Shown one piece after another: positions 28,311-35,938 of a DNA stretch of 36,369 nt. The notes beneath the pieces were generated by a model. The model did no database searches, was not told the origin of the DNA, and was given only the letters and a program-made list of their open reading frames with translations. Made by a program: the position numbers and the translations under genes. The DNA comes from LGRD01 sp031415135 (lineage in GTDB: Bacteria > Pseudomonadota > Gammaproteobacteria > Burkholderiales > Burkholderiaceae_C): NCBI GenBank assembly GCA_031415135.1, contig JANORB010000030.1:1-36369 (forward strand). The letters run 5' to 3'. Position 1 is the stretch's first letter; each line of letters starts with the position of its first letter.

Positions 28311-29048
28311 ATGGCAATCAAAGTCCTCATTCTTGAAGACAACCCGGTGGCGCGGGGCTTCTTGAGCCGTGTCGTGCGCGAAAGCTTCAGCGACACGATC
28401 GAGATCACCGAGGCCGGCGATCTTGAAACCGCGCGCCGATTCGTCGGTCCCAATGCCGTCGTTGCTGACTCGGCAGCGGTTTTCAAACTGATCCTGGTCG
28501 ATCTGGAACTGCCCGATGGCAACGGCATGGAGCTGCTGACCGAATTGGCGCGCTACCCGGCCACCAAGATCGTGACCACCCTCTATTCCGACGACGACCA
28601 TCTGTTTCCCGCGCTGCAGTGCGGGGCCGACGGGTACTTGCTGAAGGAAGACCGCTTCGAAGTGCTGGTCGAGGAGTTGCAAAAAATCGTTCGTGGGCAA
28701 CCGCCCCTGTCGCCGGCGATCGCACGCCGCCTGCTGACGCATTTCCGCCCTGCGCTCCCGGGCGCATCGGGGGCCGATTCGAACCTGACGCCATTGAGTT
28801 CCGGCTTCAGCAGCCGCCCCGCCGCCGCCCCGCGCAGCGTCGCGCCGCCTGACCACGAGCGGTTGACGCCGCGCGAGAGCGAGGTGCTCACCTACCTCAG
28901 CAAGGGCTTCACGATCAAGGAAATCGCCGGCTTGATGGGAATCAAGTGGTTCACGGTCAACGACCACATCAAATCGATCTACAAGAAGCTCAATGTGTCC
29001 AGCCGCGCCGAGGCCGCCGTGCTGGCCAGCAAGCAGGGGCTGGTCTGA
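28311..29048 (+). CDS. NarL/LuxR-type response regulator
   Basis: A 245-aa two-component regulator. The receiver domain has the acidic pocket (LILEDN), phosphoacceptor D64 (LILVDLELPDGNG) and K112 (YLLKED). A Pro/Ser-rich linker leads to a C-terminal LuxR-type helix-turn-helix (LTPRESEVLTYLSKGFTIKE, then KLNVSSRAEA). The chosen ATG gives MAIKVLILED. It is followed 59 nt later by a sensor kinase that is most likely its partner. The regulon cannot be read from sequence. Confidence 0.93.
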   Translation: MAIKVLILEDNPVARGFLSRVVRESFSDTIEITEAGDLETARRFVGPNAVVADSAAVFKLILVDLELPDGNGMELLTELARYPATKIVTTLYSDDDHLFPALQCGADGYLLKEDRFEVLVEELQKIVRGQPPLSPAIARRLLTHFRPALPGASGADSNLTPLSSGFSSRPAAAPRSVAPPDHERLTPRESEVLTYLSKGFTIKEIAGLMGIKWFTVNDHIKSIYKKLNVSSRAEAAVLASKQGLV

Positions 29049-29107
29049 AGTGGGCTTGCGCCAGGGCGCCGCGGGCTTGCTGAACGCAACGTGCGACGGA
29101 TAGGCCG

Positions 29108-31363
29108 ATGAACACCAGCGGCGCGACGCTGGGCCCGGTGTTTCCCAGCGATTTGATGCCACTGGACTCCGGTCTGAGTGAGTTCCGGCTCGGGCGCCAG
29201 GCCAACCTGTCTCGATGGATGGGATGGCGCTTGCGGTTCCTGGTGGCCGTGGCGCTGTTCGGTTGCCTGGGCGTGTTCTTGCTGGCGCAGGGCCTGGCCG
29301 AGCAACCGCACATCGGTGCGGTCTGGCGCGCTGACGCGCAGGGTGCGGTCGAGCTGGCAGCGACCTCCAACCCGGATCTCAAACCGCACCTGGGCCAGGT
29401 GTTGACTCGACTCATCGCGGGCGAGGTGTCGATTCCAGTCGGTGACCTCCCGTCGCTGCAGCGCTCGTCTCGCTGGGTGATCGACGACGCACAGCGCGAG
29501 CGCAACGCCGCATTCCAGGAGCTGATCTACTCGGCTCAACTCGGGCAGGGGCTCAAGCTGCGGTTTGCCGACGGCGCGGACATTCAGCTGACGGCCAAGC
29601 GGCGCGGGTTTGCCAACCTTCCGGTGACGTTCTGGCTGGTGTCGGCCGCCGCGCTGATGCTGTACCTGATGGCCATGGTCGTCGTGCTGGCCCGGCCGAC
29701 CCGGCGCAATCTGTTGTATGCGGTGATGTCCATCTCGGTGGCGGGCACGCTGGCACTCATCGCCATCGAATCCACCCTGGAGCTGGGGCAGCCCGCGCTG
29801 TTTCCGCGCCTGGATCTGTCGTTGCGAATGGCGTTCGACCTGATCGCGGCCGCGGCGATGGTGAACGCCGCCTGCCTGCACCCACGCCGCTTGCCCGCTG
29901 CGCGCTGGATCGCCTCGGCGGCGTGGGGGCTGGCGCTGGGCGTGGCGCTGCTGGCCGAGGCAGGGTGGCTGCCTCGGCTGTGGTGGTGGCTGCAGGCCAG
30001 CGTTGGGCTGGCGGGCCTGGCCATCGTCGTCCTGCACAGCTGGTCATACCGAACCGAACCTCGCCCCTTTGCGCTGGTGCTGCGGCGTTTTGGCGCGGCG
30101 CTGGTCGGCGCCTGGGTGTTGCTGACGATTTCGATCGTCGCCACGCAGGACCACCCAGAGGCGCAGCACATCATCGCCACCAGCGGCTCGATGGTCTGGT
30201 ACCTGTTTGTGGCGGGGGTGTTGGCGCTGCTGCCATTCCTGTCCAAGTCCGAGCAGGTCATGCGCGAGTTCGGCCTGCTGGCGGCCATCAGCACCGTCGC
30301 CACCGCGCTCGACCTGCTGTTCGTGGCCGTCTTCTCGCTCGGGCAGTTTGCTTCGCTGACGCTGTCGCTGTTCTTGTCGCTGGCGGTGTATTCCGGCACC
30401 CGCCAGTGGATTCTGAACCGCCTGCTCGGCCGGACCATGCACACCGCCGAGCGCATGTTCGAGCAGGTGTACCGGATTGCGCGCGAGGTCGAGGCCCACC
30501 CCGAACGCACGACCGCGCAGTTGTGCGAACTGTTGCGCGAGCTGTTCGAGCCCATGGAGCTGAGCTTGATCGAGATGCCGTCGGCGACTTCGCGCGTGAC
30601 CGGCGACGGCTCGACCATGCTGGTGCCGGTGCCCGTGTTGAGCGATGAAGTCATCGACCACGGCGAGTCCATCGTGATTCGATTCGCCCAGCGCGGGCGG
30701 CGGCTCTTCACCCCCGAAGACGCCCGGCTCACCAACCGCGTCGTCGAACAACTGCGCCGCGCGGTGGCCTACGACCGGGCGGTCGAACGCGGGCGCGGCG
30801 AGGAACGCCTGCGGCTGGCCCAGGACCTTCACGATGACATCGGTGCGCGCCTGCTGACGCTGATGTACAAGGCCCAGTCGCCTGAAATGGAAGACTACGT
30901 CCGCCACACCTTGCAAGACCTCAAGACTTTGACACGCGGTCTTGCCGCTTCGTCACACCGGCTGTCGCACGCCGCGGCCGAGTGGAAGTCGGACCTGACC
31001 CAGCGCCTGACCGCGGCGCATGTCGAGCTCAGCTGGTCGTGCGAAATCGATGACGACATGCAGCTCAACGTCACGCAATGGTCGGCGCTGACGCGTGTGT
31101 TGCGCGAACTGGTCAGCAACGCCATCGCCCATTCGCAGGCGCAACGTGTCGACATCGATTTCAGGCTGGACAACGACCGTCTGCACCTGATCGTGAGCGA
31201 CAACGGCATCGGCCGCGACCCGAAGTCGTGGTCGCACGGGCTCGGGTTGGGTGGGGTGCGCAAACGAATCAAGCAACTCGGCGGCGAGGTCGAATGGCGT
31301 GACTTCTATCCCCACGGCATCAGCTGCAGCGTCACGATCCGGCAGTTCTCGGCCAAGCGCTGA
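29108..31363 (+). CDS. Membrane sensor histidine kinase (HPK7-type)
   Basis: A 751-aa kinase. TM1 is at about 42-62, followed by an extracytoplasmic segment of about 110 aa with no recognised domain (residues about 63-175). A multi-span block of about seven hydrophobic helices runs from about 176 to 430. Next comes a GAF-like cytoplasmic part (about 440-560), then a HisKA_3 dimerisation helix with H575 (RLAQDLHDDIGARLL) and an HATPase with N671 (RELVSNAIAH) and glycine loops (DNGIGRD, GLGLGGVRKRIK). This is the NarL-partner type. The 7TM-like membrane region with no named sensor domain is notable. Ligand unknown. A terminator-like hairpin follows the stop. Confidence 0.9.
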   Translation: MNTSGATLGPVFPSDLMPLDSGLSEFRLGRQANLSRWMGWRLRFLVAVALFGCLGVFLLAQGLAEQPHIGAVWRADAQGAVELAATSNPDLKPHLGQVLTRLIAGEVSIPVGDLPSLQRSSRWVIDDAQRERNAAFQELIYSAQLGQGLKLRFADGADIQLTAKRRGFANLPVTFWLVSAAALMLYLMAMVVVLARPTRRNLLYAVMSISVAGTLALIAIESTLELGQPALFPRLDLSLRMAFDLIAAAAMVNAACLHPRRLPAARWIASAAWGLALGVALLAEAGWLPRLWWWLQASVGLAGLAIVVLHSWSYRTEPRPFALVLRRFGAALVGAWVLLTISIVATQDHPEAQHIIATSGSMVWYLFVAGVLALLPFLSKSEQVMREFGLLAAISTVATALDLLFVAVFSLGQFASLTLSLFLSLAVYSGTRQWILNRLLGRTMHTAERMFEQVYRIAREVEAHPERTTAQLCELLRELFEPMELSLIEMPSATSRVTGDGSTMLVPVPVLSDEVIDHGESIVIRFAQRGRRLFTPEDARLTNRVVEQLRRAVAYDRAVERGRGEERLRLAQDLHDDIGARLLTLMYKAQSPEMEDYVRHTLQDLKTLTRGLAASSHRLSHAAAEWKSDLTQRLTAAHVELSWSCEIDDDMQLNVTQWSALTRVLRELVSNAIAHSQAQRVDIDFRLDNDRLHLIVSDNGIGRDPKSWSHGLGLGGVRKRIKQLGGEVEWRDFYPHGISCSVTIRQFSAKR

Positions 31364-31405
31364 ACGATGGTGGCTCAACGTCGGGAACGGGTGATTGGAA
31401 GCAAA

Positions 31406-31430
31406 AGGGCCGAGTGAAATACTCGGCCCT
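31406..31430 (-). terminator. Intrinsic terminator-like hairpin after the sensor kinase gene
   Basis: A perfect 10-bp stem (AGGGCCGAGT ... ACTCGGCCCT) with a 5-nt loop. On the minus strand it is followed by TTTTGC, a short T-run, so it would best stop transcripts coming from the LysR side; it may also slow plus-strand transcripts leaving the sensor kinase gene. Confidence 0.65.
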
Positions 31431-31476
31431 CGCGGTCTTCCCGATGTCGTCACTCGATGACGTGGCCGAACGCGCA

Positions 31477-31482
31477 GTCAGC
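31477..31482. repeat. Left target-site duplication candidate GTCAGC
   Basis: Six bases directly outside the left TG tip of the IS21-like segment; the same six bases follow the right CA tip. The match is 8 bases (CAGTCAGC) if the adjacent CA is included on the left. Confidence 0.6.
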
Positions 31483-31560
31483 TGCGTGTTCCGGACCAAT
31501 GGCGTCAGCGATTCCGATCCAAACCCGCCACTTCCGATTCGATCCCGCCACTGATTCCGA
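31483..31560. repeat. Left terminal inverted repeat of the IS21-like element
   Basis: Tip TGCGTGTTCCGG then about 2.5 copies of a 20-23-bp unit (GATTCCGATCC-AAACCCGCCACT at 31510-31532, TCCGATTCGATCC-CGCCACT at 31533-31552, GATTCCGA to the end). The next 200 nt up to the LysR stop hold no recognisable gene. Confidence 0.65.
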
Positions 31561-31759
31561 CCGAGGTCAGCCACCACGATGGCCGTTGAGGGCGGACACA
31601 GAAATCGACTGGTACTGGGCGAAAGGACGCTTCCAGGTCGCCGTCAGGTTGATGACTCGACGGGGGGCAGCGTCCGGGGCCCACTGGACCTGCTTTAAGG
31701 ACGGGCACCAAAGCAGACAGCCGCCACAGTCCGCTGCGGCCGCGTCCGGACCGCCCGTC

Positions 31760-32701
31760 TCAGCGGTCGTCGAACGGCGCGAACACCTCCGCCACCCAGT
31801 CCACGAAGAGCCGAGTCTTCGAGCTCAGGCACCTGTTGCTCGGGTAGACCACGTGCAGCGGTTGTCGCGGCCGACTCCAATCGCCGAGCACGGTGCGCAG
31901 CCTTCCGCTGTCGAGGTGAGGCACGACCATGAACTTAAACGCCTGACCGAGACCGACGCCGGTCAGCAGCGCGCTCAGGTGGGCCGTGCTCTCATTCACC
32001 GCGACGACCGCCTGCCCCTGCACCAGCACCTGCTCGGCTCCCCTGCGGAACTCGAGCGGGAAGGCCCTGCCCGTGAGCGATGAGAAATAGCCGACGATCG
32101 CATGGCCCGGCACGCGCGTCTTGTCCTTCGTCTCCTGCGAGTGGGGTACCAGTTCGGAAGGATGCCTGGGGACGCCGCGCGCGCCGAGATACAGCGGGCT
32201 CGCACAGGTGACCCAGTTCAGGTCGGCAATTCGTCGCGCGACGAGGGACGTATCGGCCAACTCGCCGCCGCGAGTCACGCAGTCGACACCTTCGCCGATC
32301 AGGTCGATGGGGCGGTCGCTGACGCCGAGGTCGATGTACAGCTCCGGGTGGCGCGCACGGAAGCCCGGCAGCGCCGGAATCAGAATCATGTTCGCCAACA
32401 CCGACCCGATGTCGACGCGGATGCGGCCGCGAGGCTGGGCCTGTGCACGCGCCGCACTCTCGTCCATCTCGTCGAGATCGCCGATGAGTCGCATGGCCCG
32501 CTCATAGTAGGCCGCACCCTCCGCCGTCACGCTGACGCGTCGCGTCGTCCGATGCAACAGCTTCGTGCCGAGGTGGCGCTCGAGATCCTGCACGAGCTTG
32601 GTCACTGTCGGGCGCGGAATGTTCATCGAGTCCGCGGCCTTCGAGAACGCACCTGACTCGGCGATCCGCACGAACACGCGCAGGGCAAGCGATTGGTCCA
32701 T
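31760..32701 (-). CDS. LysR family transcriptional regulator
   Basis: A 313-aa LysR-type regulator. An N-terminal winged helix-turn-helix (FVRIAESGAFSKAADSMNIP, then PTVTKLVQDLERHLGTKLL) is followed by a periplasmic-binding-like effector domain (IRVDIGSVLANMILIPALPG). It resembles the CrgA/AaeR-like subgroup. The ATG giving MDQSLALRVF is preferred over an upstream ATG 23 codons earlier. It faces away from the SDR gene across a 130-nt gap, the classical layout for a LysR regulator controlling its divergent neighbour. It lies inside the IS21-like segment. Confidence 0.93.
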   Translation of the reverse strand: MDQSLALRVFVRIAESGAFSKAADSMNIPRPTVTKLVQDLERHLGTKLLHRTTRRVSVTAEGAAYYERAMRLIGDLDEMDESAARAQAQPRGRIRVDIGSVLANMILIPALPGFRARHPELYIDLGVSDRPIDLIGEGVDCVTRGGELADTSLVARRIADLNWVTCASPLYLGARGVPRHPSELVPHSQETKDKTRVPGHAIVGYFSSLTGRAFPLEFRRGAEQVLVQGQAVVAVNESTAHLSALLTGVGLGQAFKFMVVPHLDSGRLRTVLGDWSRPRQPLHVVYPSNRCLSSKTRLFVDWVAEVFAPFDDR

Positions 32702-32831
32702 GGATGGCGGGTCAGTGGCTTCGTCGGCGGGATTATTTACGCGCAGGAAATTAGAAGTCCATCTTGTCATCTTTATTCATTGTCGTGAACTTTCTAAGAT
32801 TCGCTCACCCTCTCATCAACTGGAGCACGAC
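32702..32831. promoter_or_regulatory. Divergent LysR/SDR control region with candidate operator
   Basis: Holds a TTCA-N6-TGAA dyad (32776-32789; T-N12-A, near the LysR T-N11-A form) nested inside a wider imperfect pair TTAGAAGT ... ACTTTCTAA (32751-32758 and 32789-32797). A GGAG lies 6 nt before the SDR ATG. The region is AT-richer than the genes beside it. The dyads are read by eye and the operator call is tentative. Confidence 0.45.
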
Positions 32832-33598
32832 ATGGGCAACAAACTCTCTGGCAAGGTCGCGGTCATCACCGGCGGCACACCACAGGCATCGGCCTCGCAG
32901 CCGCGAAGGCCTTCGCGGCGGAAGGCGCATTCGTCTACGTCACGGGCCGCCGGCAGCCCGAGCTCGATGCGGCCGTGGCGGCCATCGGCCCGAACGCGAC
33001 GGGTGTGCGGGCCGATTCGACCAAGCTCACCGATCTGGATGGTCTGTACGACACGGTCCAGGCGCAGCACGGCCGCATCGACGTCCTGTACGCGAACGCG
33101 GGCGGCGGCGACATGCTGCCTCTTGGCGCCATCACCGAGGCGCACTTCGACCAGACCTTCGACCGCAACGTCAAGGGCGTCGTGTTCACGGTGCAGAAGG
33201 CGTTGCCGCTGCTCGACAAGGCATCGAGCGGTGCGTCCGTCATCCTGGCCGGCTCGACGACGGGCGTCACGGGCACCGCGAACTTCAGCATCTACAGCGC
33301 GACCAAGGCCGCGGTTCGCAACCTCGCCCGCAGCTGGGTGCTGGATCTGAAGGGCCGTGCGATTCGCGTCAACACGCTGTCGCCCGGGCCGATCCACACG
33401 CCGGGTCTGGTCGAACTCGCCGGGCCTGATCGCACGCAGCAGCAAGGGCTGCTCGACTACGTGACCTCGCAGGTCCCGATCGGGCGCATCGGGCAACCCG
33501 AAGATGTCGCGAAGGCCGCGGTCTTTCTCGCCTCCGACGACTCGTCGTTCATCACCGGCATCGAGCTGTTCGCCGATGGCGGCATTGCGCAAGTCTGA
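32832..33598 (+). pseudogene. SDR family oxidoreductase with a 2-nt frameshift
   Basis: A short-chain dehydrogenase/reductase. The start is MGNKLSGKVAVITGGT after a GGAG site. The frame then changes at an extra AC (ACAC at 32877-32880), inside the NAD(P)-binding TGxxxGIG. Removing 2 nt restores ITGGTTGIGLAAAKAF and a 254-aa protein with all marks: NAG in LYANAGGGD, active-site Tyr-Lys in YSATKAAVRN, and the final FADGGIAQV. Without correction the start frame runs on into an unrelated sequence, and the downstream frame lacks the Rossmann start. It could be a true recent pseudogene or a sequencing error; the rest is under no visible decay. Probably controlled by the divergent LysR gene and followed by the SnoaL-like gene. 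Confidence 0.85.
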
Positions 33599-33637
33599 CC
33601 GACAAGTACGAAGCGATCTCAAACCACCGAGGAATCC

Positions 33638-34018
33638 ATGAAAACCGCTCTCGAATTGCTTCAGTCCTATCAAGACAAGATCCAGACTCCGGCTGCAGCC
33701 GCCGCCCTCTTTGCGGAAGACGGCGTGCTCGAACTCCCGACAGTCAAAGCTCACGCGCAGGGACATGCCACCATCGAGAAGCTGATTTCCGGCCTTCTGG
33801 CGAAGGTCCCGGACTTCCGGTTCAAGAACTTCAAGGTCTGGATCGATACGCCCGACAAGGTCTTCGGCGAATACTCCGTCGAGGCCCTGGTGGTCGACAC
33901 CGGCAAGGTCTATCAGCAAACCTACGCGGGCGTGCTCATTGCAGAGTGCGGCAAGATCAAGCTGCTTCGAGAAGCACTCGATACAGCGGCCGCCGCGCGA
34001 GCGTTCAGCAGGGACTGA
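33638..34018 (+). CDS. SnoaL-like / NTF2-fold protein
   Basis: A 126-aa alpha+beta-barrel protein of the SnoaL/nuclear transport factor 2 type: start LELLQSYQDKIQTPAAAAAL, then FAEDGVLELP and a strand pattern ending in YAGVLIAECGKIKLLREALD. Such proteins act as small isomerases, cyclases or hydrolases, or have no enzymatic role. A GAGGA lies before the ATG. It follows the SDR by 39 nt, the common SDR-SnoaL pairing, so both likely act on the same small molecule; substrate unknown. Confidence 0.82.
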   Translation: MKTALELLQSYQDKIQTPAAAAALFAEDGVLELPTVKAHAQGHATIEKLISGLLAKVPDFRFKNFKVWIDTPDKVFGEYSVEALVVDTGKVYQQTYAGVLIAECGKIKLLREALDTAAAARAFSRD

Positions 34019-34329
34019 AAGAGCAAGCCCGTCCGATTTCCGGCTGGGCTTGAGTGAGAGTGCAACGGATCAGCAGCATCCGAAGCGGACCGTCGCGAGC
34101 GGCTGCTGGCCGGGTGGAGCCATAGGGAACGGCCACGCGATGGCCTGCTCCGCGACACATTGCTGACAGTGGTCGAGCCGGTCTGAATGAATACAGCGCA
34201 GGCTAAAGCACGCATTCTGGTCGCTGAACACGAGTTGCCCACCGCGGCGGTCGCGCGTTTGTCGCAAGCGCCGCCCGCACTCCACCGTGGACAACTCTGC
34301 GCTGGACGCGGTCGGACACGGGCATGGAA
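34019..34329. other. Non-coding stretch inside the right part of the IS21-like element
   Basis: Several short frames are open but none shows a family motif or a ribosome site. The last 100 nt before the right end repeat lack any gene. Likely remains of the element body or imported filler DNA. Confidence 0.5.
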
Positions 34330-34428
34330 AGTGGGTGGCGGAAGCGGAGCGGAAACGGTGGCGGGTTTGAATCGGAAACACTGGTGCCTTTGAACTGGAA
34401 TCGGTGGCGGAATTCATCGGAATACTCA
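34330..34428. repeat. Right terminal inverted repeat of the IS21-like element
   Basis: Internal units GGTGGCGGGTTTGAATCGGA (about 34358-34377) and GGAATCGGTGGCGGAATTCA (34398-34417), ending in the tip CGGAATACTCA. Read inverted, these match the left end. It stops 40 nt before the nucleotidyltransferase stop codon. Confidence 0.65.
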
Positions 34429-34434
34429 GTCAGC
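34429..34434. repeat. Right target-site duplication candidate GTCAGC
   Basis: Six bases directly outside the right CA tip; identical to the six bases just outside the left tip. Confidence 0.6.
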
Positions 34435-34468
34435 GCCCCTTGCGTTTTGTGTTGGTCACCCAGGTGCG

Positions 34469-35131
34469 TTACGCAGCCGGCAGCATGGGCTCGATGATGT
34501 CCCGACTTTGCGCGAGGCATGCTTCGAATGAGCGCCGGAATCCGATGGCGTCGATCGCGTCAAACTCTGCTTCTACGAACTCCGCTCGCTCTTGCAGCTG
34601 CGCAAGGAAGGCCGAGCCATGCTTGGCAAGGAATGGCGCAGCGAGGTCAATGGCCTGCGGTTCCGCGTCGGCCACCGCGCACAGGTCGTACAGATCCCGG
34701 GCTTTGGCGCGATCGCCGCGATGCCACATCTTCTTCGCGATGATCTCCGCACAGGTTTCGACCTTGATCTCCCGACCAGCGTGCCACACCAGATCGAAGG
34801 GTTGCTCGGTCAACGGCGTACCCACGACGATGTCGATCTCCCCCGCGGGCAGGAACAGCTTGATGAACTCCGCGTTCTCTTCGTAGTCGGTCGTGATCTG
34901 CTCGGCTGCGTCGCTCAGCCTCGGATTGAGGTACCCCAGATACTGGGGATCTGGCACAAAGAGGTCGATGTCCTTGCTTTGGCGGTGTCCAATTCGCAGC
35001 ATCAGCACGGTCCCGCCGCCGAAGGTCCACGAGGGCTGATGGACGTGCTCCTCAAGGCTGGCCATCAGTGCCAACGCGTGAGGAAACAACTCCCTCCACA
35101 CGCCGGGCTTGCCCATGTCGGGAATGCTCAT
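34469..35131 (-). CDS. AbiEii-like nucleotidyltransferase, candidate toxin
   Basis: A 220-aa nucleotidyltransferase-fold protein like the AbiEii/AbiGii toxins. The active-site signature is seen as FGGGTVLMLRIGHRQSKDIDLF (GG at 38-40, D54 and D56), with a third acidic position, D100 in AGEIDIVVGTP. A basic segment (KMWHRGDRAKARDLYDLCAV) follows as in the family. The ATG overlaps the stop of the upstream XRE gene as ATGA, so they are translationally coupled; a TTG six nt upstream is less likely. In AbiE systems the toxin transfers nucleotides to targets such as tRNA and stops growth. Here the partner is an XRE protein, not the usual AbiEi, so the toxin role is inferred. Confidence 0.85.
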   Translation of the reverse strand: MSIPDMGKPGVWRELFPHALALMASLEEHVHQPSWTFGGGTVLMLRIGHRQSKDIDLFVPDPQYLGYLNPRLSDAAEQITTDYEENAEFIKLFLPAGEIDIVVGTPLTEQPFDLVWHAGREIKVETCAEIIAKKMWHRGDRAKARDLYDLCAVADAEPQAIDLAAPFLAKHGSAFLAQLQERAEFVEAEFDAIDAIGFRRSFEACLAQSRDIIEPMLPAA

Positions 35132-35646
35132 CGCCAAATCTCGCGGCTGCTCTTGAGCCTGTGAGCCAACTCGCGCATTAGCTTCCAGACCTGAGCACGC
35201 TCAACGCCTTCCTCCCGGTGCAATTGCTCCACCACCGACGCCAGCAAGGACACCGGGGCCTCGTCGAGCAAGGCGTACACATGGGGAAGGAACGCAGGCG
35301 TCGGTGTGCCGGAGGTCAAAGCCTTGCGCAGTTGAGTCGCGCTGACGGACGTTTTGTAGCTGACGCTGGCCGTTCGCGCAGCGATGTCCAAGGCCCCGCT
35401 CCTTTCCTTCTCATGCTCGCGCCTCGCGGGACGCGGGCGCGGAGTCGCGATGACCACCGACAGACCAAGCACGTCCAGCAACCTGGCAGCCCTGGTCAAA
35501 CTCAGGTCCTTGATCGTCCCTTTTTCCACCTGATTGACGGTAGCGCGCGACAGGCCACTGAGCGCGGCGAGCGCGATCTGGGTCAGACCCATATCCGACC
35601 GTCGCGTACGCACGGCTGTGCTGAGTTCGAAAATTGGCGACGACAT
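35128..35646 (-). CDS. XRE-family regulator, candidate antitoxin
   Basis: A 172-aa protein. The first 70 residues are a HTH_3/XRE domain (AVRTRRSDMGLTQIALAALS, then SRATVNQVEKGTIKDLSLT), close to HipB-type antitoxins. The C-terminal 90 aa have no named domain: a helix-rich part (SVSYKTSVSATQLRKALTSG, then LLASVVEQLHREEGVERAQV) that may contact the toxin. It precedes and overlaps the nucleotidyltransferase gene. Its promoter carries a near-perfect palindrome and the predicted transcript begins at or next to the ATG. The antitoxin role rests on gene order, size and the operator, not on a known family match. Confidence 0.85.
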   Translation of the reverse strand: MSSPIFELSTAVRTRRSDMGLTQIALAALSGLSRATVNQVEKGTIKDLSLTRAARLLDVLGLSVVIATPRPRPARREHEKERSGALDIAARTASVSYKTSVSATQLRKALTSGTPTPAFLPHVYALLDEAPVSLLASVVEQLHREEGVERAQVWKLMRELAHRLKSSREIWR

Positions 35647-35652
35647 GCGGAA

Positions 35653-35693
35653 AGACTAGCAAGGCCAACTCTGGCTGTCAAATATATTCGACA
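35653..35693 (-). promoter_or_regulatory. Promoter and operator of the XRE-nucleotidyltransferase operon
   Basis: On the minus strand TTGACA (35676-35681), a 17-nt spacer and TAGTCT (35653-35658) form a good sigma70-type promoter. The -35 is inside an 18-bp palindrome, TGTCAAATATATTCGACA (35676-35693; symmetric at 16 of 18 positions). A start about 7 nt past the -10 falls on the antitoxin ATG, and no Shine-Dalgarno is seen, so the mRNA is probably leaderless. Binding of the XRE protein here would block RNA polymerase and give autorepression. Confidence 0.7.
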
Positions 35694-35938
35694 GACACGG
35701 CGGCCTACCTGTGCGAAGACCAGCCAATAGTCTCGACGGCCTATGACGAGGCAGCCATCAGCATAGCTGTTCTTGCTTACAGCACTGGTTGGGCGTACAG
35801 TTTCTGTTTTCCAGAGGCTCGACCATGCAGTCAACGTACCGCCAACTCTATCGACCCAGCCCTGTCCGCGCGCCTGCGTGGTTGCGCCGGATCTGGATCT
35901 GGCTCTGACCTTCGACCCAGCACCATCGGCCATCGTTG
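35694..35938. other. Upstream region with no clear gene
   Basis: No family motif found. The only short open frame with a possible site (AGAGG then an ATG at 35825) gives 27 aa, MQSTYRQLYRPSPVRAPAWL and onward, of unknown worth. Codon use in all frames is irregular compared with the core genes. Confidence 0.4.

Larger units (their letters stand above)
31483..34428. mobile_element. IS21-like element remnant carrying LysR, SDR and SnoaL-like genes, no transposase
   Basis: The left tip TGCGTGTTCCG and the inverted right tip TGAGTATTCCG match at 9 of 11 bases and end in TG...CA. Inside each end lie repeats of the type GATTCCGAT-CC-AAACCCGCCACT, facing inward in opposite orientation, as is typical for IS21-family ends. 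For example, GGTGGCGGGTTTGAATCGGA at the right matches the inverted left copy at nearly every base. A 6-bp direct repeat GTCAGC flanks the segment, within the 4-8 bp range of IS21-type insertions. The interior has no istA or istB-like gene but carries the three passenger genes. So it is either a transposase-lost derivative or a cargo segment moved in trans by IS21-type transposase. Family assignment rests on end structure only. Confidence 0.6.

Noticed and set aside
32870..32890. Programmed frameshifting in the SDR gene
   Set aside because: No slippery heptamer or downstream structure is seen, and the shift falls in a coenzyme loop of a family not known to use frameshifting.
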